The notes beneath the pieces were generated by a model. The model was given only the letters and a program-made list of their open reading frames with translations, ran no database searches and was not told where the DNA came from. The translations under genes were made by a program, and so were the position numbers. From Longirhabdus pacifica (lineage in GTDB: Bacteria > Bacillota > Bacilli > Paenibacillales > DSM-105158), in NCBI RefSeq assembly GCF_004115085.1, contig NZ_QXJP01000013.1, forward strand, positions 38,306-102,305: a DNA stretch of 64,000 nt, written 5' to 3'. Below are positions 30,126-39,389 of the stretch, piece by piece; position 1 is the first letter of the stretch; the number at the start of each line of letters is the position of its first letter.

Positions 30126-32810
30126 ATGTCAGAGTGTAATAGAAATGTGCAAAACATATGTGCTACAGCATTGGGTGAAAATACGACAGCAGCCGGACGT
30201 GCCTCATTAGCAGAAGGATCACTCACGTTAGCACAAAACTTTGCTTCCCATGCAGAGGGATGTAACACAAAGAGCATCGGCATATGTTCTCATGCAGAAG
30301 GAAATATTACAATTGCCAAAGGACCAAACTCTCATGCGGAAGGGATTTCTAGTATGTCGATCGGCGATTCATCTCATGCGGAAGGATGTTCCACCCTATC
30401 CACCGGCGTATGTTCACATAGTGAAGGAAATCTATCAGAATCTAGCGGGGCAAATGCACATGCCGAGGGAATACTAACAACAGCAGAAGGAGATAACGCA
30501 CACGCAGAAGGGTGTTCTACTATAGCTGTGGGGGTATGCTCTCATGCCGAAGGCGATAGAGCACTTGCTTTTGGGGAGATCGCACATGCGGAAGGAACAT
30601 TAACGAGAAGTATGGGTCGCGCTGCTCATGCAGAAGGCATAGTAACCATCGTGAATGGAGTAGCTGCTCATGGAGAAGGAGCGATGTGCGCCGCAGATGG
30701 GGATCAATCGCATGCCGAAGGCTTTTTCACTGCTTCGGTTGCTGGACAATCACATGCCGAAGGATGCAACACGGTTGCTTCAGGTGGCTGCTCTCATGCG
30801 GAAGGGTTTTTGACCATCACCAATGGATTTAGTGCCCACGCACAAGGAACGAATACGGTAGCAGAGGGAGATAGTTCTCATGCGGAAGGAGTAGATACAT
30901 CGGCCGTTGATATTGCTTCCCATGCGGAAGGAGAACTTACAACCGCTAGTGGCAGAGCAGCACATGCCGAAGGAAGGGAAACGTTGGCCATGAGTGACCA
31001 TACCCATACGGAAGGAAGACTAACGGCAGCGATGGGTGAGAATGCACATGCGGAAGGGCTATTAACTATTGCCCTAGCGAGAGATACACACGCGGAAGGA
31101 AACATCACTGTTGCTGACGGGTTTGCGGCACATGTAGAAGGAACAGCAAGCTTCGCAGGAGGTACAGCAGCACATGCGGAAGGAATCGAAGCATTTGCAG
31201 AAGGTACAGCAGCACATGCGGAAGGATTTCTTACGTTTGCAACGGGAGCCTTTAGCCATGCGGAAGGAACATCTACTGCAGCATCAGGTGGTAGCGGAGC
31301 ACACGCAGAAGGATTTGCTTGTTTAGCTATTGGTGATGCTTCCCATGCAGAAGGTGGAGGAACGAAAGCCAGTGGCGTTGATTCCCATGCAGAAAATAGT
31401 TCAACATGTGCATCGGGCTGTAGCTCTCATGCAGAGGGGTTAGTAACCGTGGCTTCCGGGAATTGTTCACATGCCCAAGGTGCTTTAACTACAAGCAGTG
31501 GAATGAATGCACACGCTGAAGGAAGTACGACCATGGCTGTCGCTACAAACAGTCATGCAGAAGGAAGTTGTAGTGAAGCAACGGGAAGTCAATCACACGC
31601 GGAGGGAAGCAGTACAGAATCGCGAGGGGAAAACAGTCATGCAGAAGGGCAACTTACATTAGCTATTGGTGATGAATCCCATGCGGAGGGATGCAGTACA
31701 TTTGCATGTGGTGAACAATCTCATGCCGAAGGGTTACTGTGTTTTTCTTCTGGAAATATGTCTCACTCCGAAGGGATGATCTCAAATGCAAGTGGTGACA
31801 CTTCCCATGCCGAAGGGCTCGGAACCATGGCGTTGGGCACTTCTTCACATACGGAAGGAGAACTAACAGAAGCAATGGGCACTAATGCGCATGCCGAGGG
31901 ATTTGAAACAAAGGCGAGTGGAAGTAACTCACACGCCGAAGGAAGCGAAACGATGACTTGTAGCGATAACGCACATGCCGAAGGAATGGGTACGACTGCT
32001 AGCGGTGTTTCCTCTCATGCGGAAGGAGAGCAAACCATTGCGGGCGGGACTGCTGCTCATGCAGAAGGCATAAGAACGATGGCTTTAGCAGAAGCCTCTC
32101 ACTCACAGGGAATTCATACAGTTGTAGGCAGTACTTTATCCAGCGCTCATATTATGGGCAATAGTGGTGCAGCTAAATTTGAGAACTCCTGGCATTTGGC
32201 TGCTAATGGCATTGTTGCCTTTATCAGAGGTGATACTGGAAATGAAGGGAATGCTTGCTTCAATCAAGTCATGATGGGCGGTAATTGCAATCAATGTGAT
32301 TTTGCTGAAATGTATGAAACAATCGACGGCGAAGCTATTGATGTCGGATATTTTGTCACGTTAAAAGGAAATAAAATTCGCAAAGCAAAAGAAAATGACG
32401 ATTATATTTTAGGTATTTCCAGTGCAACACCTGCTGTTGTATGTGGGAGTGCAGAAGTCAATTGGAGTAAAAAATATGTAACAGACGATTGGGGGAGGTA
32501 TGTGTATGAAGAAGTGAAAATACCTGAACAACTAGATGCTCAAGGAAACGTCGTTATTCCTGCCCATGTAACAAAACAGCCTATCCTTAATACTCTTTAT
32601 AATGCTGATCTACCTTATACACCAAGGACAGAAAGGAAGGAATGGGTGGCCGTGGGGATGATGGGTCAAATTTTAGTACGTGACGATGGCACTTGTGAAG
32701 TGGATGGTTGGTGCATGCCTAACGATAAAGGAATAGCAACGAAAGCAGATAAAGGTTATCGTGTTGCAATGCGGACAGGAAAAAATCAAGTCCTCATCAT
32801 CTTTAGATAG
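30126..32810 (+). CDS. SHAEG-repeat fibre protein with C-terminal Peptidase_G2 self-cleaving chaperone domain, 1
   Basis: 894 residues. After about 30 residues come some 45 repeats of a 14-residue unit of the type SHAEGxxTxASGxx (residues about 38-670), like the head repeats of YadA-type trimeric adhesins, which fold as a left-handed beta-roll. The C-terminal 225 residues start at TLSSAHIMG and carry ENSWHL, CDFAEMYET, DDYILGISSATPAVV and WVAVGMMGQI, as in the intramolecular-chaperone autoprotease of phage phi29/GA-1 appendage proteins. No signal peptide, membrane segment or wall anchor is seen. RBS GGAGG is good. No phage genes adjoin it. Expected to form a trimeric fibre released by self-cleavage; spore-surface location is inference. 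Confidence 0.88.
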   Translation: MSECNRNVQNICATALGENTTAAGRASLAEGSLTLAQNFASHAEGCNTKSIGICSHAEGNITIAKGPNSHAEGISSMSIGDSSHAEGCSTLSTGVCSHSEGNLSESSGANAHAEGILTTAEGDNAHAEGCSTIAVGVCSHAEGDRALAFGEIAHAEGTLTRSMGRAAHAEGIVTIVNGVAAHGEGAMCAADGDQSHAEGFFTASVAGQSHAEGCNTVASGGCSHAEGFLTITNGFSAHAQGTNTVAEGDSSHAEGVDTSAVDIASHAEGELTTASGRAAHAEGRETLAMSDHTHTEGRLTAAMGENAHAEGLLTIALARDTHAEGNITVADGFAAHVEGTASFAGGTAAHAEGIEAFAEGTAAHAEGFLTFATGAFSHAEGTSTAASGGSGAHAEGFACLAIGDASHAEGGGTKASGVDSHAENSSTCASGCSSHAEGLVTVASGNCSHAQGALTTSSGMNAHAEGSTTMAVATNSHAEGSCSEATGSQSHAEGSSTESRGENSHAEGQLTLAIGDESHAEGCSTFACGEQSHAEGLLCFSSGNMSHSEGMISNASGDTSHAEGLGTMALGTSSHTEGELTEAMGTNAHAEGFETKASGSNSHAEGSETMTCSDNAHAEGMGTTASGVSSHAEGEQTIAGGTAAHAEGIRTMALAEASHSQGIHTVVGSTLSSAHIMGNSGAAKFENSWHLAANGIVAFIRGDTGNEGNACFNQVMMGGNCNQCDFAEMYETIDGEAIDVGYFVTLKGNKIRKAKENDDYILGISSATPAVVCGSAEVNWSKKYVTDDWGRYVYEEVKIPEQLDAQGNVVIPAHVTKQPILNTLYNADLPYTPRTERKEWVAVGMMGQILVRDDGTCEVDGWCMPNDKGIATKADKGYRVAMRTGKNQVLIIFR

Positions 32811-32850
32811 TTCCACATACAATTTTTACATTCACTACAGGCCTACCTTT

Positions 32851-32876
32851 CTCACCTTATATGGTGGGATTTTTTT
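32851..32876 (+). terminator. Terminator after the first SHAEG gene
   Basis: CTCACC-TTATAT-GGTGGG hairpin followed by ATTTTTTT, about 40 bases after the stop. Confidence 0.7.
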
Positions 32877-33035
32877 GTCATTATTATCATCACATTTGGA
32901 GCAATACAACCTTAAATAAAAGCAAAATATTCCCTACCTTTCCATTATATTAACTGTAAAATAGAGAGAACATGCAAGCATGAACAAAGATGATGATCAT
33001 CGCATTTATCTCATGGAGTAGAAAGGGGCAATAAA

Positions 33036-33836
33036 GTGAAGTTGGACACAATCAAGAAGTGGGATCCAAGATATTTCATCCTAGCCTTTTTATTTAGTTT
33101 TGTCATCACAGGACAATTTTTTCTCGATTTTTATCAGAAGTGGGATGCACTATTTGCTTCCATTGTGACCGCAGTCATGGTGGAGCTGCTGTTACATCGA
33201 TGGATCAAAAAAGCTTGGATATTTCCTCTTAGCGCTATCATCTCTGGTACAGGTATTAGTTTAATCCTCAATTCATACTTATTGTGGCCTTATGTGCTCA
33301 CATCTACTATTGCTATCGGAATGAAATACGTGTTCCGTATTGGTGGAGGACATGTGTTCAATCCTAATAACATCGCTATCGTAGCTGTGCTATTTTTTCT
33401 TCCTCAATTCGTGGTAAGCACACCGAAACAATGGAGCAACGGGTTCCTCATTATGGCCTTTATTCTTGTACTGGGCATTATTGCTGCAAGTATGGCCAGA
33501 AGATTAGATACGGTACTTGCTTTTATTGGAAGTTACCTTATGTTTGCACTCTTGCGTCATGTATTTGTGGATGAACCTTTATACTATGCACTAGGACCAA
33601 TGATGGGAGCTTCATTTCAGTTGTTTACTTTCTTTATGCTAACAGATCCAAAAACAACACCATCAACGACTCTCATGAGGGTTGTGATTGCTTTTAGCGT
33701 AGCTGCAGTCGATGCTTACTTACGTATTCATCAGATTACCAATTCGTTATTTTACGCCGCTTTTATCGTAACGATTTTAATAGGCTTGCCCTATCGTATT
33801 TACAGCACTAGAAAGAATACAATGCTCCCCTCCTGA
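33036..33836 (+). CDS. RnfD/NqrB-like integral membrane protein, stand-alone
   Basis: 266 residues, about ten hydrophobic segments, GTG start after GAAAGGGG. The NQR2/RnfD family signature is visible as GGGHVFNPNNIAIV and SFQLFTFFMLTDPKTTP, the latter corresponding to the region with the Thr that carries covalent FMN in NqrB/RnfD. The other subunits of Rnf or Nqr complexes are absent around it, so it belongs to the stand-alone relatives of unknown role (such as those beside enediyne genes). It stands alone between two terminators. Confidence 0.78.
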   Translation: MKLDTIKKWDPRYFILAFLFSFVITGQFFLDFYQKWDALFASIVTAVMVELLLHRWIKKAWIFPLSAIISGTGISLILNSYLLWPYVLTSTIAIGMKYVFRIGGGHVFNPNNIAIVAVLFFLPQFVVSTPKQWSNGFLIMAFILVLGIIAASMARRLDTVLAFIGSYLMFALLRHVFVDEPLYYALGPMMGASFQLFTFFMLTDPKTTPSTTLMRVVIAFSVAAVDAYLRIHQITNSLFYAAFIVTILIGLPYRIYSTRKNTMLPS

Positions 33837-33887
33837 AAAAAGCTGTCCCAAAGCACAATGCATGTGCATCCGCTTTTGAAACAGCTT
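33835..33887 (-). terminator. Terminator of the GH13 glucosidase gene
   Basis: Read leftward, AAGCTGT pairs with ACAGCTT and AAAGC with GCTTT around a 15-base loop, followed by TTTTTT. It overlaps the last bases of the facing RnfD-like gene. Confidence 0.75.
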
Positions 33888-33941
33888 AACAGCCTTAACA
33901 GCTAACAACTTTTACTTCCTTATCTTATCCCCACAAAAACA

Positions 33942-35591
33942 TTACACTGTTGCGTTAACGTAAACGATAGATTCATATGGCTGAAGTACAAGTTCATGAT
34001 GCTGGATGTGATTATCGCCTTTGTAATTATGTGCAATTACTTTACCACATTCCGTGATGACTTCTTCAGGTATTTTGACGTGTTGAACCTGATTCGTATG
34101 ATTCAAAATCACTGTTAATGTATCGTTCTCATGTGTTCTTTGGTAAGCGAAAACAGCCTGTTCTTGTTCTATGATCCGCTTAAACTTTCCATAAACCATC
34201 ACAGGCATCTCTTTTCTCAATTGTACAAGATGCTTATAATAATAGAAAATGGAATCCTTATCATCTAAAGCTTGCTCTACATTGATGTTATCGTAATTCG
34301 GATTCACTTTAAGCCAAGGTGTTCCAGTGGTAAACCCAGCGTGAAGGGAATCATCCCACTGCATCGGTGTACGAGCGTTATCTCTTCCATCAGCGTAAAT
34401 GCCTTCCATCATACTTTCATGATCCAATTTATTGCTGTCTACGAGATCCTGATAGGCGTTGTGTATTTCAATATCATTGTAATCGCTAAACTGTGGGAAT
34501 TTGACATTGGTCATGCCAATTTCTTCACCCTGAAAAATGTACGGTGTACCTTTCATAAAATGAATCATCGTAGCTAACATCTTTGCACTTTCTGTACGAT
34601 ATTCCTTGTCGTCACCATACTTCGAAACGACACGAGGCAAATCATGATTATTCCAAAACAACGAATTCCATCCATCGTCGTTCAATGCCAATTGCCATTT
34701 TGTAAAAATATCTTTTAACACGTTAAAATCAACGGGCTTCGATTTCCATTTACCAAACTGCTCATCATGGAAGGCAGTAACATGCTCAAATTGGAATACC
34801 ATAGACAACTCTTCTCGGCTTTCCCCTGAATATTGCAGTGCAATGTCAGGCGTTGCGCCCCAAGTTTCACCTACCGTAATCGTATCTCTGCTTCCAAATG
34901 AATGCTGATTCATCTCTTTCAACCTCGGATGCAGGGACGGTCCATTACCCGTAATACCTTTATCGATGTCTTTTCCGATTAGATCGATAACATCCATACG
35001 GAATCCTTTTATCCCTTTATCTAACCACCAATTCATCATGTTATAAATGTCATGGCGTAACTGTTCATTGTCCCAGTTCAGATCAGGCTGTTTTTTCGAA
35101 AATAAATGCAAATAATATTGACCAGACTTCTCGTCAAATTCCCACGCGCTTCCACTGAAAATAGACTGCAAATCATTAGGCACTCCCCCATTAGTAGCAG
35201 GATCACGCCATATATAATAGTCGCGGTATTTATTGTCAGGAGATTGAAGCGCTTCCACGAACCATGAATGTTCATCCGAGGTATGGTTAACGACCAAATC
35301 CATCATGATGGAAATTCCTTTTTGTTTCGCCGCAGCAATCAATTGCTCCATATCTTCCATGGTTCCAAATTCTTCTGCTATTGCTTTATAATCCGATATA
35401 TCGTAACCGTTGTCATCCATCGGTGATTGATATACAGGGCTTAGCCAAATGATAGAAACTCCTAGCTCTTTTAAATAATCTAACTTAGAAATAATCCCAG
35501 GAATATCTCCGATTCCATCGTTATTGTCATCATAGAAACTACGTGGATAAATTTGATATACTACCGCATCATGCCACCATCTACGTAACAT
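33942..35591 (-). CDS. GH13 alpha-glucosidase (oligo-1,6-glucosidase type)
   Basis: 549 residues, normal for the oligo-1,6-glucosidase/sucrase-isomaltase-like branch. The four conserved regions are visible: DLVVNHTSDEH, GFRMDVIDLIGK (nucleophile Asp), VGETWG (acid/base Glu) and WNNHDLPR (third acid). The calcium-loop DNNDGIGD and start WWHDAVVYQIYPRSF are typical. No signal peptide: it acts in the cytoplasm on imported isomalto- or malto-oligosaccharides. It has no sugar transporter or regulator beside it and its own terminator, so it is a single-gene unit. Confidence 0.93.
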   Translation of the reverse strand: MLRRWWHDAVVYQIYPRSFYDDNNDGIGDIPGIISKLDYLKELGVSIIWLSPVYQSPMDDNGYDISDYKAIAEEFGTMEDMEQLIAAAKQKGISIMMDLVVNHTSDEHSWFVEALQSPDNKYRDYYIWRDPATNGGVPNDLQSIFSGSAWEFDEKSGQYYLHLFSKKQPDLNWDNEQLRHDIYNMMNWWLDKGIKGFRMDVIDLIGKDIDKGITGNGPSLHPRLKEMNQHSFGSRDTITVGETWGATPDIALQYSGESREELSMVFQFEHVTAFHDEQFGKWKSKPVDFNVLKDIFTKWQLALNDDGWNSLFWNNHDLPRVVSKYGDDKEYRTESAKMLATMIHFMKGTPYIFQGEEIGMTNVKFPQFSDYNDIEIHNAYQDLVDSNKLDHESMMEGIYADGRDNARTPMQWDDSLHAGFTTGTPWLKVNPNYDNINVEQALDDKDSIFYYYKHLVQLRKEMPVMVYGKFKRIIEQEQAVFAYQRTHENDTLTVILNHTNQVQHVKIPEEVITECGKVIAHNYKGDNHIQHHELVLQPYESIVYVNATV

Positions 35592-35656
35592 TGTTCATCT
35601 CCACCTTGATTTATATTTATATTGTTGCAGCATAGTCCCTATTGTAACAAAAATAA

Positions 35657-35690
35657 ATGAATTCCCCTAGTATGAACAAAGGGAATTCAT
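35657..35690 (-). terminator. Hairpin terminator of the basic-protein gene
   Basis: Perfect ATGAATTCCC/GGGAATTCAT stem with a 14-base loop; T-rich TTATTTTTG follows on the minus strand. About 20 bases after the gene's stop. Confidence 0.8.
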
Positions 35691-35707
35691 CATTATTTCA
35701 TTATTAT

Positions 35708-36148
35708 TTATGCGTTGTAGTTAATATCGAAAAATTCATCCTGTACATATCTAACTCTACCTATTTTAATGTTTTGCACAATTTTTATTCTTGGTTTATT
35801 TCTTTTTCCTATAACCAACACTCTAGGCATACCAATTTGCCCATAACCAAACCATCTCATTTTGTTAGCATTATTAATATTGTTGATGTTTTGATTTCTT
35901 CTACCTCTTCCAACTTGTCTATTTTTCCCTAACTGTTTGTTTGCAAATATTCTTATTTTACGACGAATTCTCTTTTTGGCTGCTTTACCTAATTTTGGAG
36001 TGTACACCGTATATCTTTTTCTTTTTCCATAAGGTGCAGGTGTGTATCTATGTTTCTTTTTTCTACGTCTCCTATTAGAATGATTTAAGAAATAGCGATA
36101 TATATTGTGGCCTTTCTTTCTTCTACCTCTGTAACCACGCTTTTTCAT
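35708..36148 (-). CDS. Very basic small protein of unknown function
   Basis: 146 residues, with an Arg/Lys-dominated N-terminal two thirds (stretches such as RRRRKKKHR and KAAKKRIRRKIR) and a more normal C-terminal 45 residues ending in acidic, aromatic QDEFFDINYN. RBS AGGAGGG stands before the ATG and a perfect terminator follows, so it is a real gene. Predicted charge is extremely positive. Possible roles are DNA or RNA binding, or a spore-coat scaffold like CotG-type proteins; no family was recognised. Nothing links it to its neighbours. Confidence 0.7.
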   Translation of the reverse strand: MKKRGYRGRRKKGHNIYRYFLNHSNRRRRKKKHRYTPAPYGKRKRYTVYTPKLGKAAKKRIRRKIRIFANKQLGKNRQVGRGRRNQNINNINNANKMRWFGYGQIGMPRVLVIGKRNKPRIKIVQNIKIGRVRYVQDEFFDINYNA

Positions 36149-36383
36149 TTCTACATTCCCTCCTATTGATAATGAAGTTAGCAGATGTTCCGCTATAAAC
36201 CATGTTTGATAGAAAGAGACGAGTTTGATACTTTATACTATTCAGGACAAACAGCTGTGGTGCTGTTATTTAACAGTTTAGGCAATGAAAAAGCGAGATT
36301 GATACATAAGCCTTAGTAAGACTGTCCCTGTTCAAGGTACAGTATTCTTAAAGTGCAACTGATTTTCTTAAAATGAATAAACT
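36149..36383. other. Intergenic region without visible gene
   Basis: Between the basic-protein gene and the guaD terminator. A weak imperfect hairpin around AAGACTGTCCC resembles eroded terminators; nothing else is seen. Confidence 0.45.
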
Positions 36384-36408
36384 AAAAAATACTCCTCATT
36401 CGAGGAGC
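36384..36408 (-). terminator. Terminator of the guanine-deaminase-like gene
   Basis: CTCCTC-GAAT-GAGGAG hairpin with TATTTTTTAG after it on the minus strand. Confidence 0.75.
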
Positions 36409-36466
36409 ATACACGTATTTTACAAATTTACAGCAAGACAATGATACTTATACCACCATGACATAG

Positions 36467-36937
36467 TTAATAGTGTACATGATAAGTTGGGTGTTGGATC
36501 CATAGCTCAAATGGATTGGAAAAATACTGATCATCGTAACGAATCATTTTAACATCGCGCTGTGCGGCAGGGAGACATAGTTGTTCATAGATATAAGTAT
36601 CATCAAAATCACACGATTTTGCTATTTCCATCGGATACACGTAGTGAACAACATTAATATTTGACCAATACAGGGCACTCAAACACATGGGACATGGCTC
36701 AGAGCTACTATACATTTCCGCCCCTTCTAAATTAAACGTGCACAACCTTCTCCCTGCATCTCTTATCGCTTGTACTTCGGCATGCGCAGTAGGATCATGA
36801 TGTGCAACAACGTTATTGACCCCGATTCCAACAACACAACCATCCTTCACCACAACAGCACCAAAAGGACCACCTCTACATGATTGCACATTTTGATACG
36901 CTAAATCCACCGCATATTTTAAAAATGCGTATTGCAT
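36467..36937 (-). CDS. guaD: Guanine deaminase-like cytidine-deaminase-fold enzyme
   Basis: 156 residues from the ATG at 36937, the same length as B. subtilis GuaD. Zinc-site motifs are DPTAHAEVQAIRDAG (His ligand and catalytic Glu) and SSEPCPMCLSALYW (two Cys ligands). The later FDDTYIYEQLCLPAAQRDV resembles the GuaD C-terminal segment as I remember it, which separates it from TadA and cytidine deaminases. The reaction would be guanine to xanthine plus ammonia. Upstream in-frame GTG/ATG (36946/36943) overlap the AGAGG ribosome binding site, so the third start was chosen. Confidence 0.82.
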   Translation of the reverse strand: MQYAFLKYAVDLAYQNVQSCRGGPFGAVVVKDGCVVGIGVNNVVAHHDPTAHAEVQAIRDAGRRLCTFNLEGAEMYSSSEPCPMCLSALYWSNINVVHYVYPMEIAKSCDFDDTYIYEQLCLPAAQRDVKMIRYDDQYFSNPFELWIQHPTYHVHY

Positions 36938-36960
36938 GGCCATCACCTCTTCACACTATT

Positions 36961-37000
36961 CATCTTATGCATAGCCGTAATAAGTTGGTTGAACAAGTTC
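36961..37000. repeat. Fragment of the 129-bp repeat family, inverted orientation
   Basis: CATCTTATGCATAGCCGTAA followed by TAAGTTGGTTGAACAAGTTC is the reverse complement of the first third of the 14.3-kb unit with few changes. Located just upstream of guaD. Confidence 0.75.
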
Positions 37001-37154
37001 CTTCCACTTATTTATATGGAAAAGATGACGATCTCATGCTGTATTCATTCCCCTATTTATATTCGCAGATGCTAATGATCTCATGTTCTCGAAAAAGTAA
37101 GGTGTCGCCTATTCCCACGTTTTCAGAAGTGTAACAGAAAGTGAGAACTTGTAA

Positions 37155-38576
37155 CTAATTCACTGTAAAATTAACTTCTGGATATTTATTCCCCAATTGC
37201 TCTAGAACAAGCTCCGTATCGTTTGCTCCTTTTACATAGGTATCAAAAAATGCAACGGTAAACTCGTTGATAATACGATGGTTCAGTTGTGGATCTTCTC
37301 CTTCTGCACGAAACATAGGGAAGATGGTGTTTGGACCGAACAGATTATAATCGGTGAAACTGTAATGTGTGGAATTCGGAATGACTAAAGACATACCACC
37401 TCCTATAAGACTTTGCTCAAATCCTAACATGGTTTCATTGTAAGCCTGCTCAGCAGTGTCAGCAGTCTGCCCTATTAATACTGCATTATCAATCCAATAA
37501 TTCAAATCCATGTTTTGCATCGCGTTCATCAATAAGAACGGTTTTCCCACTCCTTCTTTTGGGAGTGTACCTCCATACAATCCTCCATCCATGTCGATTG
37601 CAGCTTTGACTCGCTCATCTTGCTGTAGCATCCAGTACGAAGTCGCTCCTCCATAGGAATGTCCCAACATCCCGATGCGACTCAGATCCAGCTTGTTTAC
37701 AAAGCGCTCGTCCTCTGCGCCTTGATTTAACTGTTCCAACTGATCTATCACAAACGCTGCATCCCCTTTCCATATGTTCATCAAGTCATTCTTTTTTGTC
37801 AGTTCATCATATTCGACTTGCATCAACTCCACTGTTCTCCCATCGGAAAATACAGTTGCCATAGCGCTGTACGTATGCTCAATACCAACCACGATGTACC
37901 CATGACTCGCTAATTCTTCCACTTGAAACGTGTTTGTATTCCGATGCGTACCATACCCATGAGAGAAAATGATCACAGGATATTGCTGTTCTTCTGAAGA
38001 TACGTCTGCTTCAGCAAAAGCGTTACTTTGGATTAAATTTAAATGACTATTGATTCCGTTTGTTAAGTTAGGTTGTGTTTGAAGATAGTTTTCCAGTTTC
38101 CCCTTTTCTTCACCAGCAGGATACCAAACTTGTACCATTAACTCCCGTTTTGCGTTTGGATCATCGCTAAACGTTTCAGTACGTTGTTCATCGATCCAAT
38201 GATACGATACTGTACCTATGGAGTACGTCCCTGTTGGGGTAGGAAGTGAAAAAACGGGCATGGCAAGTGGCGGTACAATAGAAATCACCACATATACCGT
38301 CAGCAATACCATCTGTAGTGTCACCATATACCACTTTCTTTGCTTGCTTTTCTTGCGGCCGACAAAGCAATACAATGTTAACAATAACACGGTGAAGTAA
38401 GCTGGGATCATGCGCCAACTCATCCCTTCAAATACCACTTGTATTATCATGACGAAATAAGCGATGAACAAAGGCCAAAGCGATTTTATATTGGAACCCG
38501 CTTTTAATCTCTTCATAAACACCAAATACAGTAATCCAAAATTGACAAACACTAATATCATTTCCAGTAATCTCAT
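37155..38576 (-). CDS. Membrane-anchored alpha/beta hydrolase, PAF-acetylhydrolase-like
   Basis: 473 residues. Four hydrophobic segments occupy roughly residues 1-115, followed by an extracellular-type hydrolase domain: YPVIIFSHGYGTHR (oxyanion region), the nucleophile elbow GMLGHSYGGATS, Asp in AIDMDGGLYG and a late His in NSTHYSFTDYN. This order matches the platelet-activating-factor acetylhydrolase/dienelactone hydrolase type. It probably hydrolyses lipid or polymer esters at the membrane surface. Single gene; neighbours unrelated. Substrate unknown. Confidence 0.85.
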   Translation of the reverse strand: MRLLEMILVFVNFGLLYLVFMKRLKAGSNIKSLWPLFIAYFVMIIQVVFEGMSWRMIPAYFTVLLLTLYCFVGRKKSKQRKWYMVTLQMVLLTVYVVISIVPPLAMPVFSLPTPTGTYSIGTVSYHWIDEQRTETFSDDPNAKRELMVQVWYPAGEEKGKLENYLQTQPNLTNGINSHLNLIQSNAFAEADVSSEEQQYPVIIFSHGYGTHRNTNTFQVEELASHGYIVVGIEHTYSAMATVFSDGRTVELMQVEYDELTKKNDLMNIWKGDAAFVIDQLEQLNQGAEDERFVNKLDLSRIGMLGHSYGGATSYWMLQQDERVKAAIDMDGGLYGGTLPKEGVGKPFLLMNAMQNMDLNYWIDNAVLIGQTADTAEQAYNETMLGFEQSLIGGGMSLVIPNSTHYSFTDYNLFGPNTIFPMFRAEGEDPQLNHRIINEFTVAFFDTYVKGANDTELVLEQLGNKYPEVNFTVN

Positions 38577-38698
38577 TTTTCACCACTCCAATTTATCTTT
38601 TCGTTGTACTATGGTTCTAATGATAGATAATAGAGTTGTCATTTTTCATTCGAAATCCTTACTTTTTCCTTACTTTCATTTTCATTTCGTATAGTAAA

Positions 38699-39388
38699 TT
38701 AAAAGGATACATCAGTGTATGCTACTTGTTTCCATGCATGATAGAAAAGTATCATGCCAATCAATCCTAGCGTAATAGGAAAAAACATATAGGAAATTAT
38801 GACGAAACCATTAATATCTGACCCTATAATAAAAGCCAATATAACAGCGGTAGTCATCATACTTGAAGTAGAATGTTTCCATGTCGCGATAAACAACGGG
38901 ATGAAAGCACTTCCAGCAGTAGATAAACTTAATATGACAAACGTTGTTATTTGCGAATACGATACTGCATCATGAATGAAGGGAGGAGGAATGACTGCAA
39001 AATTCATATCCAGTATATAAATAAATAAGAATCCAGTAACCATCAGGATGAAAGTCAGTATGAAGGTAAACATAAAAATGATTATCCCTTTGACTAAAAA
39101 GAGTTGTTGACGTGGGAGAGGATACGTAAACAAGACGTCCATCGTTTTATTTTCATATTCCTTGATGATCAACTGACGAACCAAAAAAGCTGAAAAAATC
39201 AATGTTGTACTTACGCCATGATATTCAACAACATCAAATATATCGAGGCTTTCACGATGACCTCCAACATAAATATAAAGATACGTTTGGAGTAAAGATA
39301 ATAAGATACCAAGCTGTAAAAAAAGGAAAGCAACCACATATCTTCTCCAACGCCACTTTTTTATCTCAAGTAAAAATAATGTGAACAT
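38699..39388 (-). CDS. ABC-2 type transporter permease
   Basis: 229 residues with about six hydrophobic segments, layout as in BcrB/lantibiotic-immunity permeases (first segment, large loop KEYENKTMDVLFTYPLPRQQL typical of ABC-2 permeases, then the remaining segments). It begins one base after the ATPase stop and is the last gene of the RR-HK-ATPase-permease operon. By comparison with Bcr and lantibiotic systems it would export or exclude a membrane-active peptide, sensed by the adjacent kinase; that is inference. Confidence 0.85.
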   Translation of the reverse strand: MFTLFLLEIKKWRWRRYVVAFLFLQLGILLSLLQTYLYIYVGGHRESLDIFDVVEYHGVSTTLIFSAFLVRQLIIKEYENKTMDVLFTYPLPRQQLFLVKGIIIFMFTFILTFILMVTGFLFIYILDMNFAVIPPPFIHDAVSYSQITTFVILSLSTAGSAFIPLFIATWKHSTSSMMTTAVILAFIIGSDINGFVIISYMFFPITLGLIGMILFYHAWKQVAYTDVSF

Positions 39389-39389
39389 A

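Noticed and set aside
30126..32810. Prophage remnant
   Set aside because: The only phage-like part is the Peptidase_G2 domain; flanking genes are ordinary metabolic and membrane genes.
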